64,000 bases of DNA from UBA4416 sp040386075. GTDB lineage: Bacteria > Bacteroidota > Bacteroidia > B-17B0 > Aurantibacillaceae. The translations under genes were made by a program, and so were the position numbers. The DNA lies in NCBI GenBank assembly GCA_040386075.1, contig JAZKGE010000056.1, positions 1 to 64,000 on the forward strand, given 5' to 3'. Shown here one piece after another: positions 52,343 through 60,796 of the stretch; position 1 is the first letter of the stretch; the number at the start of each line of letters is the position of its first letter. The notes beneath the pieces were generated by a model that saw only the letters and a list, made by a program, of their open reading frames with translations, ran no database searches and was not told the DNA's origin.

Positions 52343-53441
52343 GTTTATTAATTATACCATTATCTACCTCGTAAATAATATGTTCTGAATTATTTTGTTC
52401 AAATAGTTCCTGTATTCTTCCCGGATGCGTATCTGTTATAAAAACCTGACCAAAATCATCACCGCTTACCAACTCAATTAATTTTTTGAAACGCGTTTCA
52501 TCCAGCTTATCATAAATGTCATCCAGCAACAATAAAGGTTTGGTATCTTTTTTTTCTTTAATGAATTCGAACTGTGCTAATTTTAGAGCAAGCAAATAAG
52601 ATTTTTGTTGCCCCTGTGACGCAAATTTTTTCAGACTATTCCCCATTAACTTAAATTCGAGATCGTCACGGTGCGGCCCGGCTGTTGTATGGTGAACGGC
52701 CCTGTCTCTTGCCAGGCTTGCCATTAATACGGTTTTGTATGAAAGGTCTTTGATGGAAGATTCATACTCCAGGCTTACAGGCTCGTTACTTCCACTAATA
52801 AATTGATAATTCTTAGTGAACAAAGGAATGAATTCCTGTAAAAAGTGCGTTCGCATTTTAATGATCTCTTCGCCGTGTATAATCAACTGGTCATCCCAGA
52901 TCTCAAGACTCATACTATCAAAGGTTTTACTTTCATGAAATTGTTTTAACAACGCATTACGCTGCTGCAACACATGGTTGTATGCGATCAGTTTCTCTAA
53001 ATACACTTTATCGTATTGAGAAATAATACTGTCCACGAACTTACGCCTTACTTCGCTGCCATCCCAGATCAATTCAATATCGGAAGGCGATATCATTACC
53101 AAAGGATACAATCCAATGTGTTCTGATAAACGGTCGTATTCTTTTTTATTATGTTTGAATTGTTTTTTGTGGCCACGTTTTACACCACAATAGATCTCAT
53201 GTGTTTCACCATTTTTGTTGATCCAGGATTGAATAGCAAAAAAAGGCAACTCATGTTTGATGTTCTGACTATCAACGGCATTGAAAAAACTTTTGCAAAA
53301 TGAGATGTAATGAATTGCGTCCAATAAGTTGGTTTTGCCCATGCCGTTATTTCCTACAAAGCAATTAAATTTAGGGCAAAACTCAAGCTGAGCTTCGTCG
53401 TAATTTTTAAAATTGATGAGTGATAAACGTTCTAAGATCAT
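52335..53441 (-). CDS. recF: DNA replication and repair protein RecF
   Basis: SMC-like ATPase that loads RecA at single-strand gaps. 368 residues from ATG 53441. Walker A GNNGMGKTNLLDAI (about 28-41), signature region ASQGQQKSYLLALKLAQFE, Walker B LLLLDDIYDKLDETR, and the D-loop region follow in order; LSLINFKNYDEAQLEF is the usual RecF start. TTG 53450 would add three residues but is the end of a TACCTTTG promoter box. The stop region overlaps the DUF721 gene by 8 bases. Confidence 0.97.
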   Translation of the reverse strand: MILERLSLINFKNYDEAQLEFCPKFNCFVGNNGMGKTNLLDAIHYISFCKSFFNAVDSQNIKHELPFFAIQSWINKNGETHEIYCGVKRGHKKQFKHNKKEYDRLSEHIGLYPLVMISPSDIELIWDGSEVRRKFVDSIISQYDKVYLEKLIAYNHVLQQRNALLKQFHESKTFDSMSLEIWDDQLIIHGEEIIKMRTHFLQEFIPLFTKNYQFISGSNEPVSLEYESSIKDLSYKTVLMASLARDRAVHHTTAGPHRDDLEFKLMGNSLKKFASQGQQKSYLLALKLAQFEFIKEKKDTKPLLLLDDIYDKLDETRFKKLIELVSGDDFGQVFITDTHPGRIQELFEQNNSEHIIYEVDNGIINKHG

Positions 53442-53447
53442 TATACT

Positions 53448-53455
53448 CAAAGGTA
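53448..53455 (-). promoter_or_regulatory. Minus-7 box of recF, decides its start
   Basis: TACCTTTG on the minus strand ends 6 bases before the ATG at 53441. The alternative TTG start at 53450 overlaps the box and is therefore rejected; the mRNA would be nearly leaderless. Confidence 0.5.
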
Positions 53456-53521
53456 CGAATGAAAATCAGATTTTTCGGAAACTGTTATTAACTTGGAATA
53501 TTAATTAGCCTGTTTTAAAAT

Positions 53522-53914
53522 TTATTGGGAATTTTTCTCCAACATGTTTTCCAGCCATTCTATAGCCTTTTGTTCATTATCAAAAGTTTGGGTTGGTACT
53601 TTTGGCTGGTAATTTTTGATCAATGAATTAGCACCAATTCGTCCGGGTAAGCCCTCAAATAAAATGGCTACAGCCACCCTGTATTTTTTTGGGATGTCAC
53701 CCGAAGAAAATTTCCGGGCTTCATCCGAACTCATCGAATTTAAGCGGGTATTGATCAATATGACATGTGGCTTGCCACCTGTTATCTCATTTTCTGCATC
53801 ATGATTATCCATCATGTCTTTCAACTCCAGTATAACATTCTCAAGCATGTTCATTCTCACAAAGTTCTCCTTAAAGATCGTGACAATGGCAGTGCGTGTG
53901 GTTATTGAGTTCAT
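53522..53914 (-). CDS. STAS/SpoIIAA-like (DUF7793-type) protein
   Basis: A 130-residue cytoplasmic protein with an alpha/beta order like that of SpoIIAA-type proteins: a helix (ENVILELKDMMDNH), strand KPHVILINTRL, a conserved MSSDEARKFSSGDIPKKYRVAVAILF block, NSLIKNYQPKVPTQTF and a final helix KAIEWLENML. This block recurs in a Bacteroidota family of STAS/SEC14-like proteins of unknown function. It lies 80 bases upstream of recF in the same direction. Confidence 0.7.
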   Translation of the reverse strand: MNSITTRTAIVTIFKENFVRMNMLENVILELKDMMDNHDAENEITGGKPHVILINTRLNSMSSDEARKFSSGDIPKKYRVAVAILFEGLPGRIGANSLIKNYQPKVPTQTFDNEQKAIEWLENMLEKNSQ

Positions 53915-54002
53915 TAAATGAGTACGGAGTTCCTTTTTAGTATTCCTGATCTGATCAGGCTTTTCAAATTTAACTAAATTAGTCAGATTACAAAATTTAA
54001 AT

Positions 54003-54032
54003 AAAAACGCCCCTGCTGTTTTAGCAGAGGCG
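54003..54032 (-). terminator. Rho-independent terminator of secDF
   Basis: On the minus strand CGCCTCTGCT pairs with AGCAGGGGCG (10 bp, one G-U) around AAAAC, followed by TTTTT. It starts 21 bases after the secDF stop. Confidence 0.92.
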
Positions 54033-54053
54033 CTTCAATAATTGCTATTTTAT

Positions 54054-57000
54054 TTATTTCTTTTTATCAAAGTCAACAACAATTGGTGTTGAGATACATA
54101 ATGAAGAGTATGTACCAATGATACGACCAATTAATAAGGCGAAGATAAATCCTCTGATGCTTTCTCCACCAAAGATAAAGATCACTAATAATACGAAGAA
54201 TACAGTTAACGACGTTAAGATCGTACGACTTAATGTACTGTTCAATGCGTAGTTGATTAATGTATTACGTTCTTCAGCTGTAGAGTCAGCTTTTTCGTTC
54301 TCAGCCAAACGCTCACGGATCCTGTCAAACACAACCACCGTTTCTGTCATGGTGTAACCCATAACCGTTAAGATAGCGGCGATGAAATCCTGACCGATCT
54401 CTAAAGAGAAAGGAACAATACCATCAAGGATCGTATAGAATGATAATACAACTAACACGTCATGGAATAAAGCCACAACCGCGCCTAAACCATATTGCCA
54501 TTTTTTGAATCGCACAACGATGTAGATGAACATCACTAAGCAAGAGAATAAGATAGCAGCATAAGCACCATATAAAATATCAGTTGCAATAGTAGGTCCT
54601 ACTTTTTGCTGACTCACTAATTCATGTTTAGCTTTTAAAGTATTTAAGCCATCATTTAATGCTTTTTCTACTTCTGTATCAACGGTTGGTGAATTATCAG
54701 TTACACGGTAAGAAGTTGTGATCTTCATTTGGTTATTTCCACCAACTGTTTTCACTTCTAAAGAAGCATCCTTAAATGCATCTTTTAAAGATTTTTTCAC
54801 GTCTTCCGTATTCATTTCCTGATCAAAACGAACCTGGTAAGTACGACCACCTTTAAAGTCAACACCTAATTTTAAACCACCGTGAGCAAAATACATTGCT
54901 ATACCTAATACGATAATAACCGTAGAAATTGCATAATACACTTTTCTGCGTCCCACAAAGTTGAAGGCCACATTTTTGAATGAGTTTCTTGTAGCAGCAT
55001 TATCAAAAGGAATTTCCATTTTGCGGCTTAACATCCAGTCGAAAATTACACGCGTAATTAAAATAGCTGAGAATAATGACGCTCCGATACCAATTAATAA
55101 GGTAGTTGCAAATCCTTGTACAGGTCCTGAACCAAATACCATTAAGATGATCGCTAAGATTGCTAAGGTAACGTTAGAGTCAATAATAGAGCTCATTGCA
55201 TGTTTAAAACCTTCTTTGATAGCTTGTGAAGACGATTTACCAAGAGCTAATTCCTCACGGATACGCTCAAAGATAAGGATGTTGGCATCCACCGCTAAAC
55301 CAATGGTTAATACGATACCGGCAATACCCGGTAACGTTAACACCGCATTCATGGAGGCGAGAATACCCATAATAAAGAACATGTTGGCAATCAACGCAAC
55401 GTTGGCAACCATACCTGCTTTATTATAATACATGAACATGAAGATCAAGATCACGATCAAAGCAATGATTGTTGACATTAAACCAGAGTCAATAGCTTCC
55501 TGACCTAAAGTAGGACCAACAACACTTTCTTCAACAATACGGGCCGGTGCAGGTAATTTACCTGCGCTTAATACTGCTGCTAACGTTTCTGCTTCTTCTA
55601 CAGTAAAGTTACCAGTAATTTGAGATTGACCACCTTTGATCTCGCCGTTAACTGTTGGAGCCGAATAAACCATGTTATCCATAACTACAGCAATAGAACG
55701 ACCTTTTTTATCTCCTTGAGGAGAATTGTCTTTAGTTAATTTAGCCCATTTGGTTGCTGCTTCACCGGTCATGGTCATACTAATGTATGGGTGACCACCG
55801 CTTTGAGCATCAAAATCTTTACGGGCATCAGTAATGATATCACCATACATGGCAGCTTTACCGCTTCTGTCTGTAATTTTGATAGCATATAATTCGTAAT
55901 AAACACCAACCACTTCACCTGATTCGTTTTTCACTTCTTCAGGTTTTGCTCCCCACATAAATTTCAATTTATTTGGTAAGTAAGATTTCAATACAGGGTT
56001 CTTTAATAAAACATTAGCTTTTGCTGTATCTTCTTTACTGTATGCACGACCAATTACCGGACCAGGTAAGAATTGCTCAGGTTGATTAGTTTGCTGATTG
56101 AAAGACACGTTAGCTTTTAATGGAGAAGGAACGTTACCAACATAAATTAAAGGGAAACGCATATTAAATGAATCTAAAGCAGTTGGTACAGCTGTATTAG
56201 TTTTTACAGCAGCCGTTGCAGTAGTATCAGAAGCTTTAGTTGAGTCAGAAGGTGCTACTGAAGGAGTTATTGCAGCTACTTTAGAAGTATCGGTTGCTGT
56301 TTTTGTAGTATCACTCTTTAAGTTAAAATCAGGGTATAATGCTTTTGATAATTTATCGTTAGCACCAATTAATAAGTTACCTAACTCTGTATTATCATAA
56401 GTTTCCCAGAACTCTAAGTTTGCAGTTCCTTGTAATAATTCACGAACACGCTCTTTGTCTTTTACACCAGGTAATTCAACTAAGATACGTCCGCTGTTAC
56501 CTAATTTTTGAATATTTGGTTGTGCTACACCAAAACGGTCGATACGGGAACGGAACGTTTTTTCTGAATTAGAGATTGATTCTTCAACTTTTTCGTTCAA
56601 AAATTTGATCACTTCGTCATTAGTAGCATTATAAGCTATTTTACCTCTTAATTCGATCGTTTGGAACAAAGGCGCTAACTGACCGCTGGGAGCAATTTCT
56701 TTATATTTTCTGGCAAATAAAGTTAAGAAAGGATCGTTGTTACCAATACCTAAATTAGCTTGAGCCTCATTGATGGCTTTGTTGAAAGCCGCGTCAGGAT
56801 TACCGTTCGATAAATTTTTAACGATATCAGCAACCGAGATCTCCAGGGTTACGTTCATACCACCACGTAGATCCAGACCTAAGTTGATCTCACGTTTTTT
56901 ACACTCTTCGTAAGTGTAGCTTGCTACGATCAGATCGTATACAGGCTGGTTCTTTAAAGAATCCAGGTATCTGTCTACTAATTTTTCTTTTAAAGAATCT

Positions 57001-57200
57001 ACATAAAACAATTGTTTTGTAGCGTCTCCGTTAGCATATTTTTGAGCAGTTGCCTGAACTCCGGCCGATGTGGTGATCCCTTCAGCGTATTCTTTTGCTT
57101 CAGTTTCAACACCACGGGTAACCCAGGTAAATGATAAATAAAAAATACAGGCAAGCGCTAAAAGTATAGCGAAAATTTTAATGGCACCTTTGTTTTGCAT
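54054..57200 (-). CDS. secDF: Protein translocase subunit SecDF (fused)
   Basis: Proton-driven inner-membrane accessory of the Sec translocon, with SecD and SecF fused as in most Bacteroidota. 1048 residues. SecD half: TM1 (IFAILLALACIFYLSFTW), GLDLRGGMNVTLEI, a periplasmic P1 region with a Thr/Ala/Ser-rich insertion (about 300-345), GRSIAVVMDNMVYSAPTVNG, then LTIGLAVDANILIFERIREE. SecF half begins near 730: MYFAHGGLKLGVDFKGGRTYQV, and GYTMTETVVVFDRIRERL. Twelve TM helices are expected. It has a promoter with both boxes and a strong terminator, so it is a single-gene unit. It supplies substrates for type IX export through Sec. Confidence 0.97.
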   Translation of the reverse strand: MQNKGAIKIFAILLALACIFYLSFTWVTRGVETEAKEYAEGITTSAGVQATAQKYANGDATKQLFYVDSLKEKLVDRYLDSLKNQPVYDLIVASYTYEECKKREINLGLDLRGGMNVTLEISVADIVKNLSNGNPDAAFNKAINEAQANLGIGNNDPFLTLFARKYKEIAPSGQLAPLFQTIELRGKIAYNATNDEVIKFLNEKVEESISNSEKTFRSRIDRFGVAQPNIQKLGNSGRILVELPGVKDKERVRELLQGTANLEFWETYDNTELGNLLIGANDKLSKALYPDFNLKSDTTKTATDTSKVAAITPSVAPSDSTKASDTTATAAVKTNTAVPTALDSFNMRFPLIYVGNVPSPLKANVSFNQQTNQPEQFLPGPVIGRAYSKEDTAKANVLLKNPVLKSYLPNKLKFMWGAKPEEVKNESGEVVGVYYELYAIKITDRSGKAAMYGDIITDARKDFDAQSGGHPYISMTMTGEAATKWAKLTKDNSPQGDKKGRSIAVVMDNMVYSAPTVNGEIKGGQSQITGNFTVEEAETLAAVLSAGKLPAPARIVEESVVGPTLGQEAIDSGLMSTIIALIVILIFMFMYYNKAGMVANVALIANMFFIMGILASMNAVLTLPGIAGIVLTIGLAVDANILIFERIREELALGKSSSQAIKEGFKHAMSSIIDSNVTLAILAIILMVFGSGPVQGFATTLLIGIGASLFSAILITRVIFDWMLSRKMEIPFDNAATRNSFKNVAFNFVGRRKVYYAISTVIIVLGIAMYFAHGGLKLGVDFKGGRTYQVRFDQEMNTEDVKKSLKDAFKDASLEVKTVGGNNQMKITTSYRVTDNSPTVDTEVEKALNDGLNTLKAKHELVSQQKVGPTIATDILYGAYAAILFSCLVMFIYIVVRFKKWQYGLGAVVALFHDVLVVLSFYTILDGIVPFSLEIGQDFIAAILTVMGYTMTETVVVFDRIRERLAENEKADSTAEERNTLINYALNSTLSRTILTSLTVFFVLLVIFIFGGESIRGFIFALLIGRIIGTYSSLCISTPIVVDFDKKK

Positions 57201-57232
57201 AAAATTGGTTTATATCGATAAAATTAAGGGTG

Positions 57233-57264
57233 CAAATATAAGTTTATGGCATATATAATGCAAA
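57233..57264 (-). promoter_or_regulatory. Promoter of secDF (TTTG-N20-TATATTTG)
   Basis: On the minus strand TTTG (57264-57261), 20 bases, then TATATTTG (57240-57233), an exact match to the Bacteroidota consensus; the leader to the ATG at 57200 is about 26 bases. The 135-bp gap is shared with the divergent FG-GAP gene. Confidence 0.78.
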
Positions 57265-57319
57265 TTAATTTAATGCTGATAATTAAGTAGTTAGCAATTT
57301 ATTTTCAGTTTTATTTTCG

Positions 57320-57327
57320 TATTTTTG
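57320..57327 (+). promoter_or_regulatory. Minus-7 box of the FG-GAP protein gene
   Basis: TATTTTTG, match to TAnnTTTG, ends 8 bases before the ATG at 57336. No exact TTG minus-33 box. It faces away from the secDF promoter in the same gap. Confidence 0.4.
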
Positions 57328-57335
57328 CTATTACT

Positions 57336-59567
57336 ATGACCCGTGTAAAATTTATCCTTCTTTTTTCTATATGTATTGGGCTTTCCAATGCTCAAACCAT
57401 TTACAGGGATACGATCCCGGTTTATGAATCGGGTACGCGTTTATTGATGCCCTGGGCAGGAGGTATTAATTTTAGTTCCTTCACACAGATCGATCTCAAC
57501 TCTGATGGAAAAATGGATATTGTTGGTTATGATAAGATCGGCGGTTCGGGCGGGCGTTTAAGGGCTTTTTTAAATGTAGGATCGGTAGGACAAGCAACTT
57601 ACAAGCATGCATTCACACATCAGGAACAATTTCCTGCGGTAACCGACTGGGCCTTATTCTATGATTACGATTTTGATGGCCGGGCAGATATTTTTACTTA
57701 TGTTATTGGCGGTATCAAGGTTTATAAAAACGTTTCAGTTGGACAAAATCTTAGTTTTACTTTAGCGAAATCGCTTTTAAGAAGCGATTATGACCCCAAT
57801 GCAGGGCCAAATTTAAGTAATCTTCCTGTGAGCACAGTTGGTCTACCCGGTATTGCCGATCTGGATAATGATGGAGATCTGGATGTATTAACTTTTGCGG
57901 TTACCGGATTCAGAGTCGAACATCATAAAAACATGAGCCAGGAATTGTATGGTCATGCCGATAGCCTCGTATTTGATGTAGTTGATTTTTGTTGGGGCGA
58001 TATCAGGGAAGAAAACTGCGAGGTGGAGCTCAACAATTGTCCTTTTATGAAACAGTACAAAACTATTATGGAACAAAATCCCAATAAGGTATTGCACTCG
58101 GGATCATGCATCATGTGTTTCGATAGAGATGGTGATGGCGATAAAGAACTGATCATGGGAGATATTTCCTGCAGCACCATATCTTATGTTGATAACCAGG
58201 GCGACTCATTAAATGCACATATAGGAGATACGACTATTTTGTATCCAAATTACCCAAATAAAGGAACTACCAATACCATAAAACTTAACTCATTTCCCTG
58301 TACGTATTATTTAGATGTAGATAATGATGGATTTAAAGACCTGGTGGCTAGTCCAAATTCTATTTCCGGAGCCGAAAATTCGCAAAGCGTATGGCTGTAT
58401 AAAAATGCATCAACCACCCCAACTGTTAATTTTGTATTTCAAAAAAAGAATTTTTTGCAGGAAGACATGATCGAGTTAGGTGAAGGTGCTTACCCTGTTT
58501 TGTTTGATGCTGATGCAGATGGAAAAAAAGATCTGATCGTGGGTAATTTAGGTTACTATACAGTTAATACTAACAAATCAAAAATCGCTTTCTATAAAAA
58601 TATAGGAACTAATTCAAGCCCTTCCTTTTCATTGATCACTAAAGATTACCAGGCTTTCTCTACATATAATATTTTTTCAATGGCACCTACATTTGGCGAT
58701 CTGGATGGTGATGGTGATAAGGATCTTATTATTGGAGCAACCAATGGAAGGGTACATTACTTCCAGAATACAGCCGGATCGGGAAATCCTGCAGTGTTTG
58801 GTAATCATATTGCCAATTATCAGAATATACTTGCCAGTAATTTTGTGTACCCACAATTATACGATGTAGATAAAAATGGAACACTGGATCTATTGTTAGG
58901 ATCTACAAACGGAAAAATAACTTATTATAAAAACATTGGTACCGCGTCTTCTCCAAATTTTAGTTTTGTAACGGCTGTGTTTGGTGGTGTAGATGTAAGA
59001 GATCTTTCTATTGGTTCTACAACGGGTTTTAGCATGCCTTTCATGTTCAGCGATGCCGGCACAACCAAGTTAATTATTGGCAGCGAACGCGGCGACCTGT
59101 TTTTGTACGATAATATTGATGGTAATTTAACAGGAACATTCAACCGGGTAGATACAACTTTGTTTCATATCAACGAAGGCCCAAGGTGTGCACCGTTTTA
59201 TGAAGATATTACCGGCGACGGTAAAAGAGATCTCTTCCTTGGTAATTATGCTGGTGGCCTTGCCTTTTTTAATTCCATCAATGCAAGTCAGGTTGGAGTA
59301 GAAGAGCTATTGAATGAAGAGAATGTGGCGATATATCCTAATCCTGCTTTTGATAAGATCACGATCTCATTAAAAGACAATTCTTATTCTGAGATGCTGA
59401 TCAGGTGTTTTGATGTGCTTGGAAAAGAAGTGTTTCAAACATCTACATTCAATAAGGTAATACACATAGATGTATCAACTTTTAGCAAAGGTGTTTATTT
59501 TGTTCAATTGCAGAGTAAGGATAAGACCCAGGTGAAACTGATCACAAGAAAGGTTATTGTGCAATAG
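57336..59567 (+). CDS. FG-GAP/VCBS repeat protein with T9SS type-A sorting domain
   Basis: A 743-residue secreted protein. Signal peptide (RVKFILLFSICIGLSNAQ), then about nine FG-GAP/VCBS repeats with calcium-loop motifs (DLNSDGKMDIVG, DYDFDGRADIF, DLDNDGDLDVL, DRDGDGDKELIMG, DVDNDGFKDLV, DADADGKKDLIVG, DLDGDGDKDLIIG, DVDKNGTLDLLLG, DITGDGKRDLFLG), likely an integrin-like propeller. A cysteine-rich stretch (about 225-285; FCWGDIREENCEVELNNCPF) interrupts the repeats. The last 75 residues are a type-A T9SS signal (IYPNPAFDKITISL, CFDVLGKEVF, GVYFVQLQS). It ends inside the 3' end of the convergent TPR gene (14-bp overlap). Confidence 0.92.
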   Translation: MTRVKFILLFSICIGLSNAQTIYRDTIPVYESGTRLLMPWAGGINFSSFTQIDLNSDGKMDIVGYDKIGGSGGRLRAFLNVGSVGQATYKHAFTHQEQFPAVTDWALFYDYDFDGRADIFTYVIGGIKVYKNVSVGQNLSFTLAKSLLRSDYDPNAGPNLSNLPVSTVGLPGIADLDNDGDLDVLTFAVTGFRVEHHKNMSQELYGHADSLVFDVVDFCWGDIREENCEVELNNCPFMKQYKTIMEQNPNKVLHSGSCIMCFDRDGDGDKELIMGDISCSTISYVDNQGDSLNAHIGDTTILYPNYPNKGTTNTIKLNSFPCTYYLDVDNDGFKDLVASPNSISGAENSQSVWLYKNASTTPTVNFVFQKKNFLQEDMIELGEGAYPVLFDADADGKKDLIVGNLGYYTVNTNKSKIAFYKNIGTNSSPSFSLITKDYQAFSTYNIFSMAPTFGDLDGDGDKDLIIGATNGRVHYFQNTAGSGNPAVFGNHIANYQNILASNFVYPQLYDVDKNGTLDLLLGSTNGKITYYKNIGTASSPNFSFVTAVFGGVDVRDLSIGSTTGFSMPFMFSDAGTTKLIIGSERGDLFLYDNIDGNLTGTFNRVDTTLFHINEGPRCAPFYEDITGDGKRDLFLGNYAGGLAFFNSINASQVGVEELLNEENVAIYPNPAFDKITISLKDNSYSEMLIRCFDVLGKEVFQTSTFNKVIHIDVSTFSKGVYFVQLQSKDKTQVKLITRKVIVQ

Positions 59568-60795
59568 CTTTCAGTTGCTTTCGGATTTCCTTTAACATGA
59601 TTTTTGCATCTTTATCTCCTAATTTATCAGACTGTTGGAAATCTGCATAAGCACTATTCAAATCATTTAATTCGATTTTGGTGAGGCCTCTATTGTAAAA
59701 ATAACCGGCATCGTTCGGGTTAAGTTCTATGGCTTTCGTGTAATCATGTATGGCGTGTTGGTAATTTTTGATACACTCGTACGAATAAGCTCTGTTAAAA
59801 AAATAGTCTGCATCTTTCGAATTAAGTTCTATAGCTTTTGTATAATCGTCTAAAGCGTTTTGGTGATCATTGGTATACTGTTTTGATAGCCCACGGTTAT
59901 AAAAAAAATCTCCATCAGTAGGGTTAAGCTTAATTGCCTGATCATAATCAGAAATAGCGTCAAAATATGTTTTTAACTCGTGATTTAAAATGCCTCTGGC
60001 GCAAAAATAACTGTCGTTTGTTGAATCCAGCCTGATAGCTTCGGTGTAATCCGCTAATGCTCCCGAAAGGTCTTTGGTATTATATCTGGAAATTGCGCGG
60101 TTATAATAGTATTCTGCATCGTCGGGAACAAATTTAATGGCGTTTGTAAAATCTTCCATCGCGCTTTTGTAATCTTTGATCTGATTTTTTGTAAGACCTC
60201 TGTTATAATAATATTGGTCATCCCGAGGCTGTAATTGAATGGCTTTTGTGAAATCACTTAAAGCACTTTTATACATATTTAATTTATAGCTGATCATACC
60301 TCTATCGCTAAGGTAATCAGCATTTGTAGGAGCTATCCGAATACATGTGTTAAGGTCGGAATAGGCTTCTTTATAGTATTCTAACTCATACCTGGCACGT
60401 CCCCGGCTTCGGTAATACTCCGGGTTATTTTTTTCAAGTGTAATGGCATGTTCAAAATCCATTAACGACATACCAAAGGCTTTTTTTCTGAATTCGCATT
60501 TACCTCTTCCTGCAAAACAGGCCGCATCTTTAGGGTTGATCGCAATTGCTTTCTCAAAATCATTAATGGCACTATCGTACTGTTTAGTTTCAAGTTTAGC
60601 CAAGCCTCTTTTACAAAAATAGTCAGCATTTAATGAATCCAGTTTTATCGCTCGTGAGTACGCTTCGATAGATCCATCGTAATCTTCAGAACAATAGCTT
60701 TCATAGCCTTTTTGAAAATAGTATTCAGCAGATTGTTGACCAAAACAACAAGTGGTCATAATAAACAATGAAAATAATACCGAGAGTTTGTTCAT
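59554..60795 (-). CDS. Secreted protein of eleven tandem TPRs
   Basis: A 413-residue protein with a signal peptide (MNKLSVLFSLFIMTTCCFG; the MTTCC run could also serve as a lipobox) followed by eleven tetratricopeptide repeats, each exactly 34 residues (pattern YYYNRGLTKxxxxDYxxAIxDYTKAIELNPxDAD), from about residue 24 to 397, then a short basic tail. TPR solenoids bind proteins; the partner is unknown. The start lies 1 base after the OppC stop, so it belongs to the oligopeptide-transport operon. Its last 14 bases overlap the convergent FG-GAP gene. Confidence 0.9.
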   Translation of the reverse strand: MNKLSVLFSLFIMTTCCFGQQSAEYYFQKGYESYCSEDYDGSIEAYSRAIKLDSLNADYFCKRGLAKLETKQYDSAINDFEKAIAINPKDAACFAGRGKCEFRKKAFGMSLMDFEHAITLEKNNPEYYRSRGRARYELEYYKEAYSDLNTCIRIAPTNADYLSDRGMISYKLNMYKSALSDFTKAIQLQPRDDQYYYNRGLTKNQIKDYKSAMEDFTNAIKFVPDDAEYYYNRAISRYNTKDLSGALADYTEAIRLDSTNDSYFCARGILNHELKTYFDAISDYDQAIKLNPTDGDFFYNRGLSKQYTNDHQNALDDYTKAIELNSKDADYFFNRAYSYECIKNYQHAIHDYTKAIELNPNDAGYFYNRGLTKIELNDLNSAYADFQQSDKLGDKDAKIMLKEIRKQLKAIAQ

Positions 60796-60796
60796 A

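Noticed and set aside
54961..55428. A 155-codon open frame on the plus strand inside secDF
   Set aside because: It is antisense to conserved SecD/SecF membrane segments and has no recognisable domain.
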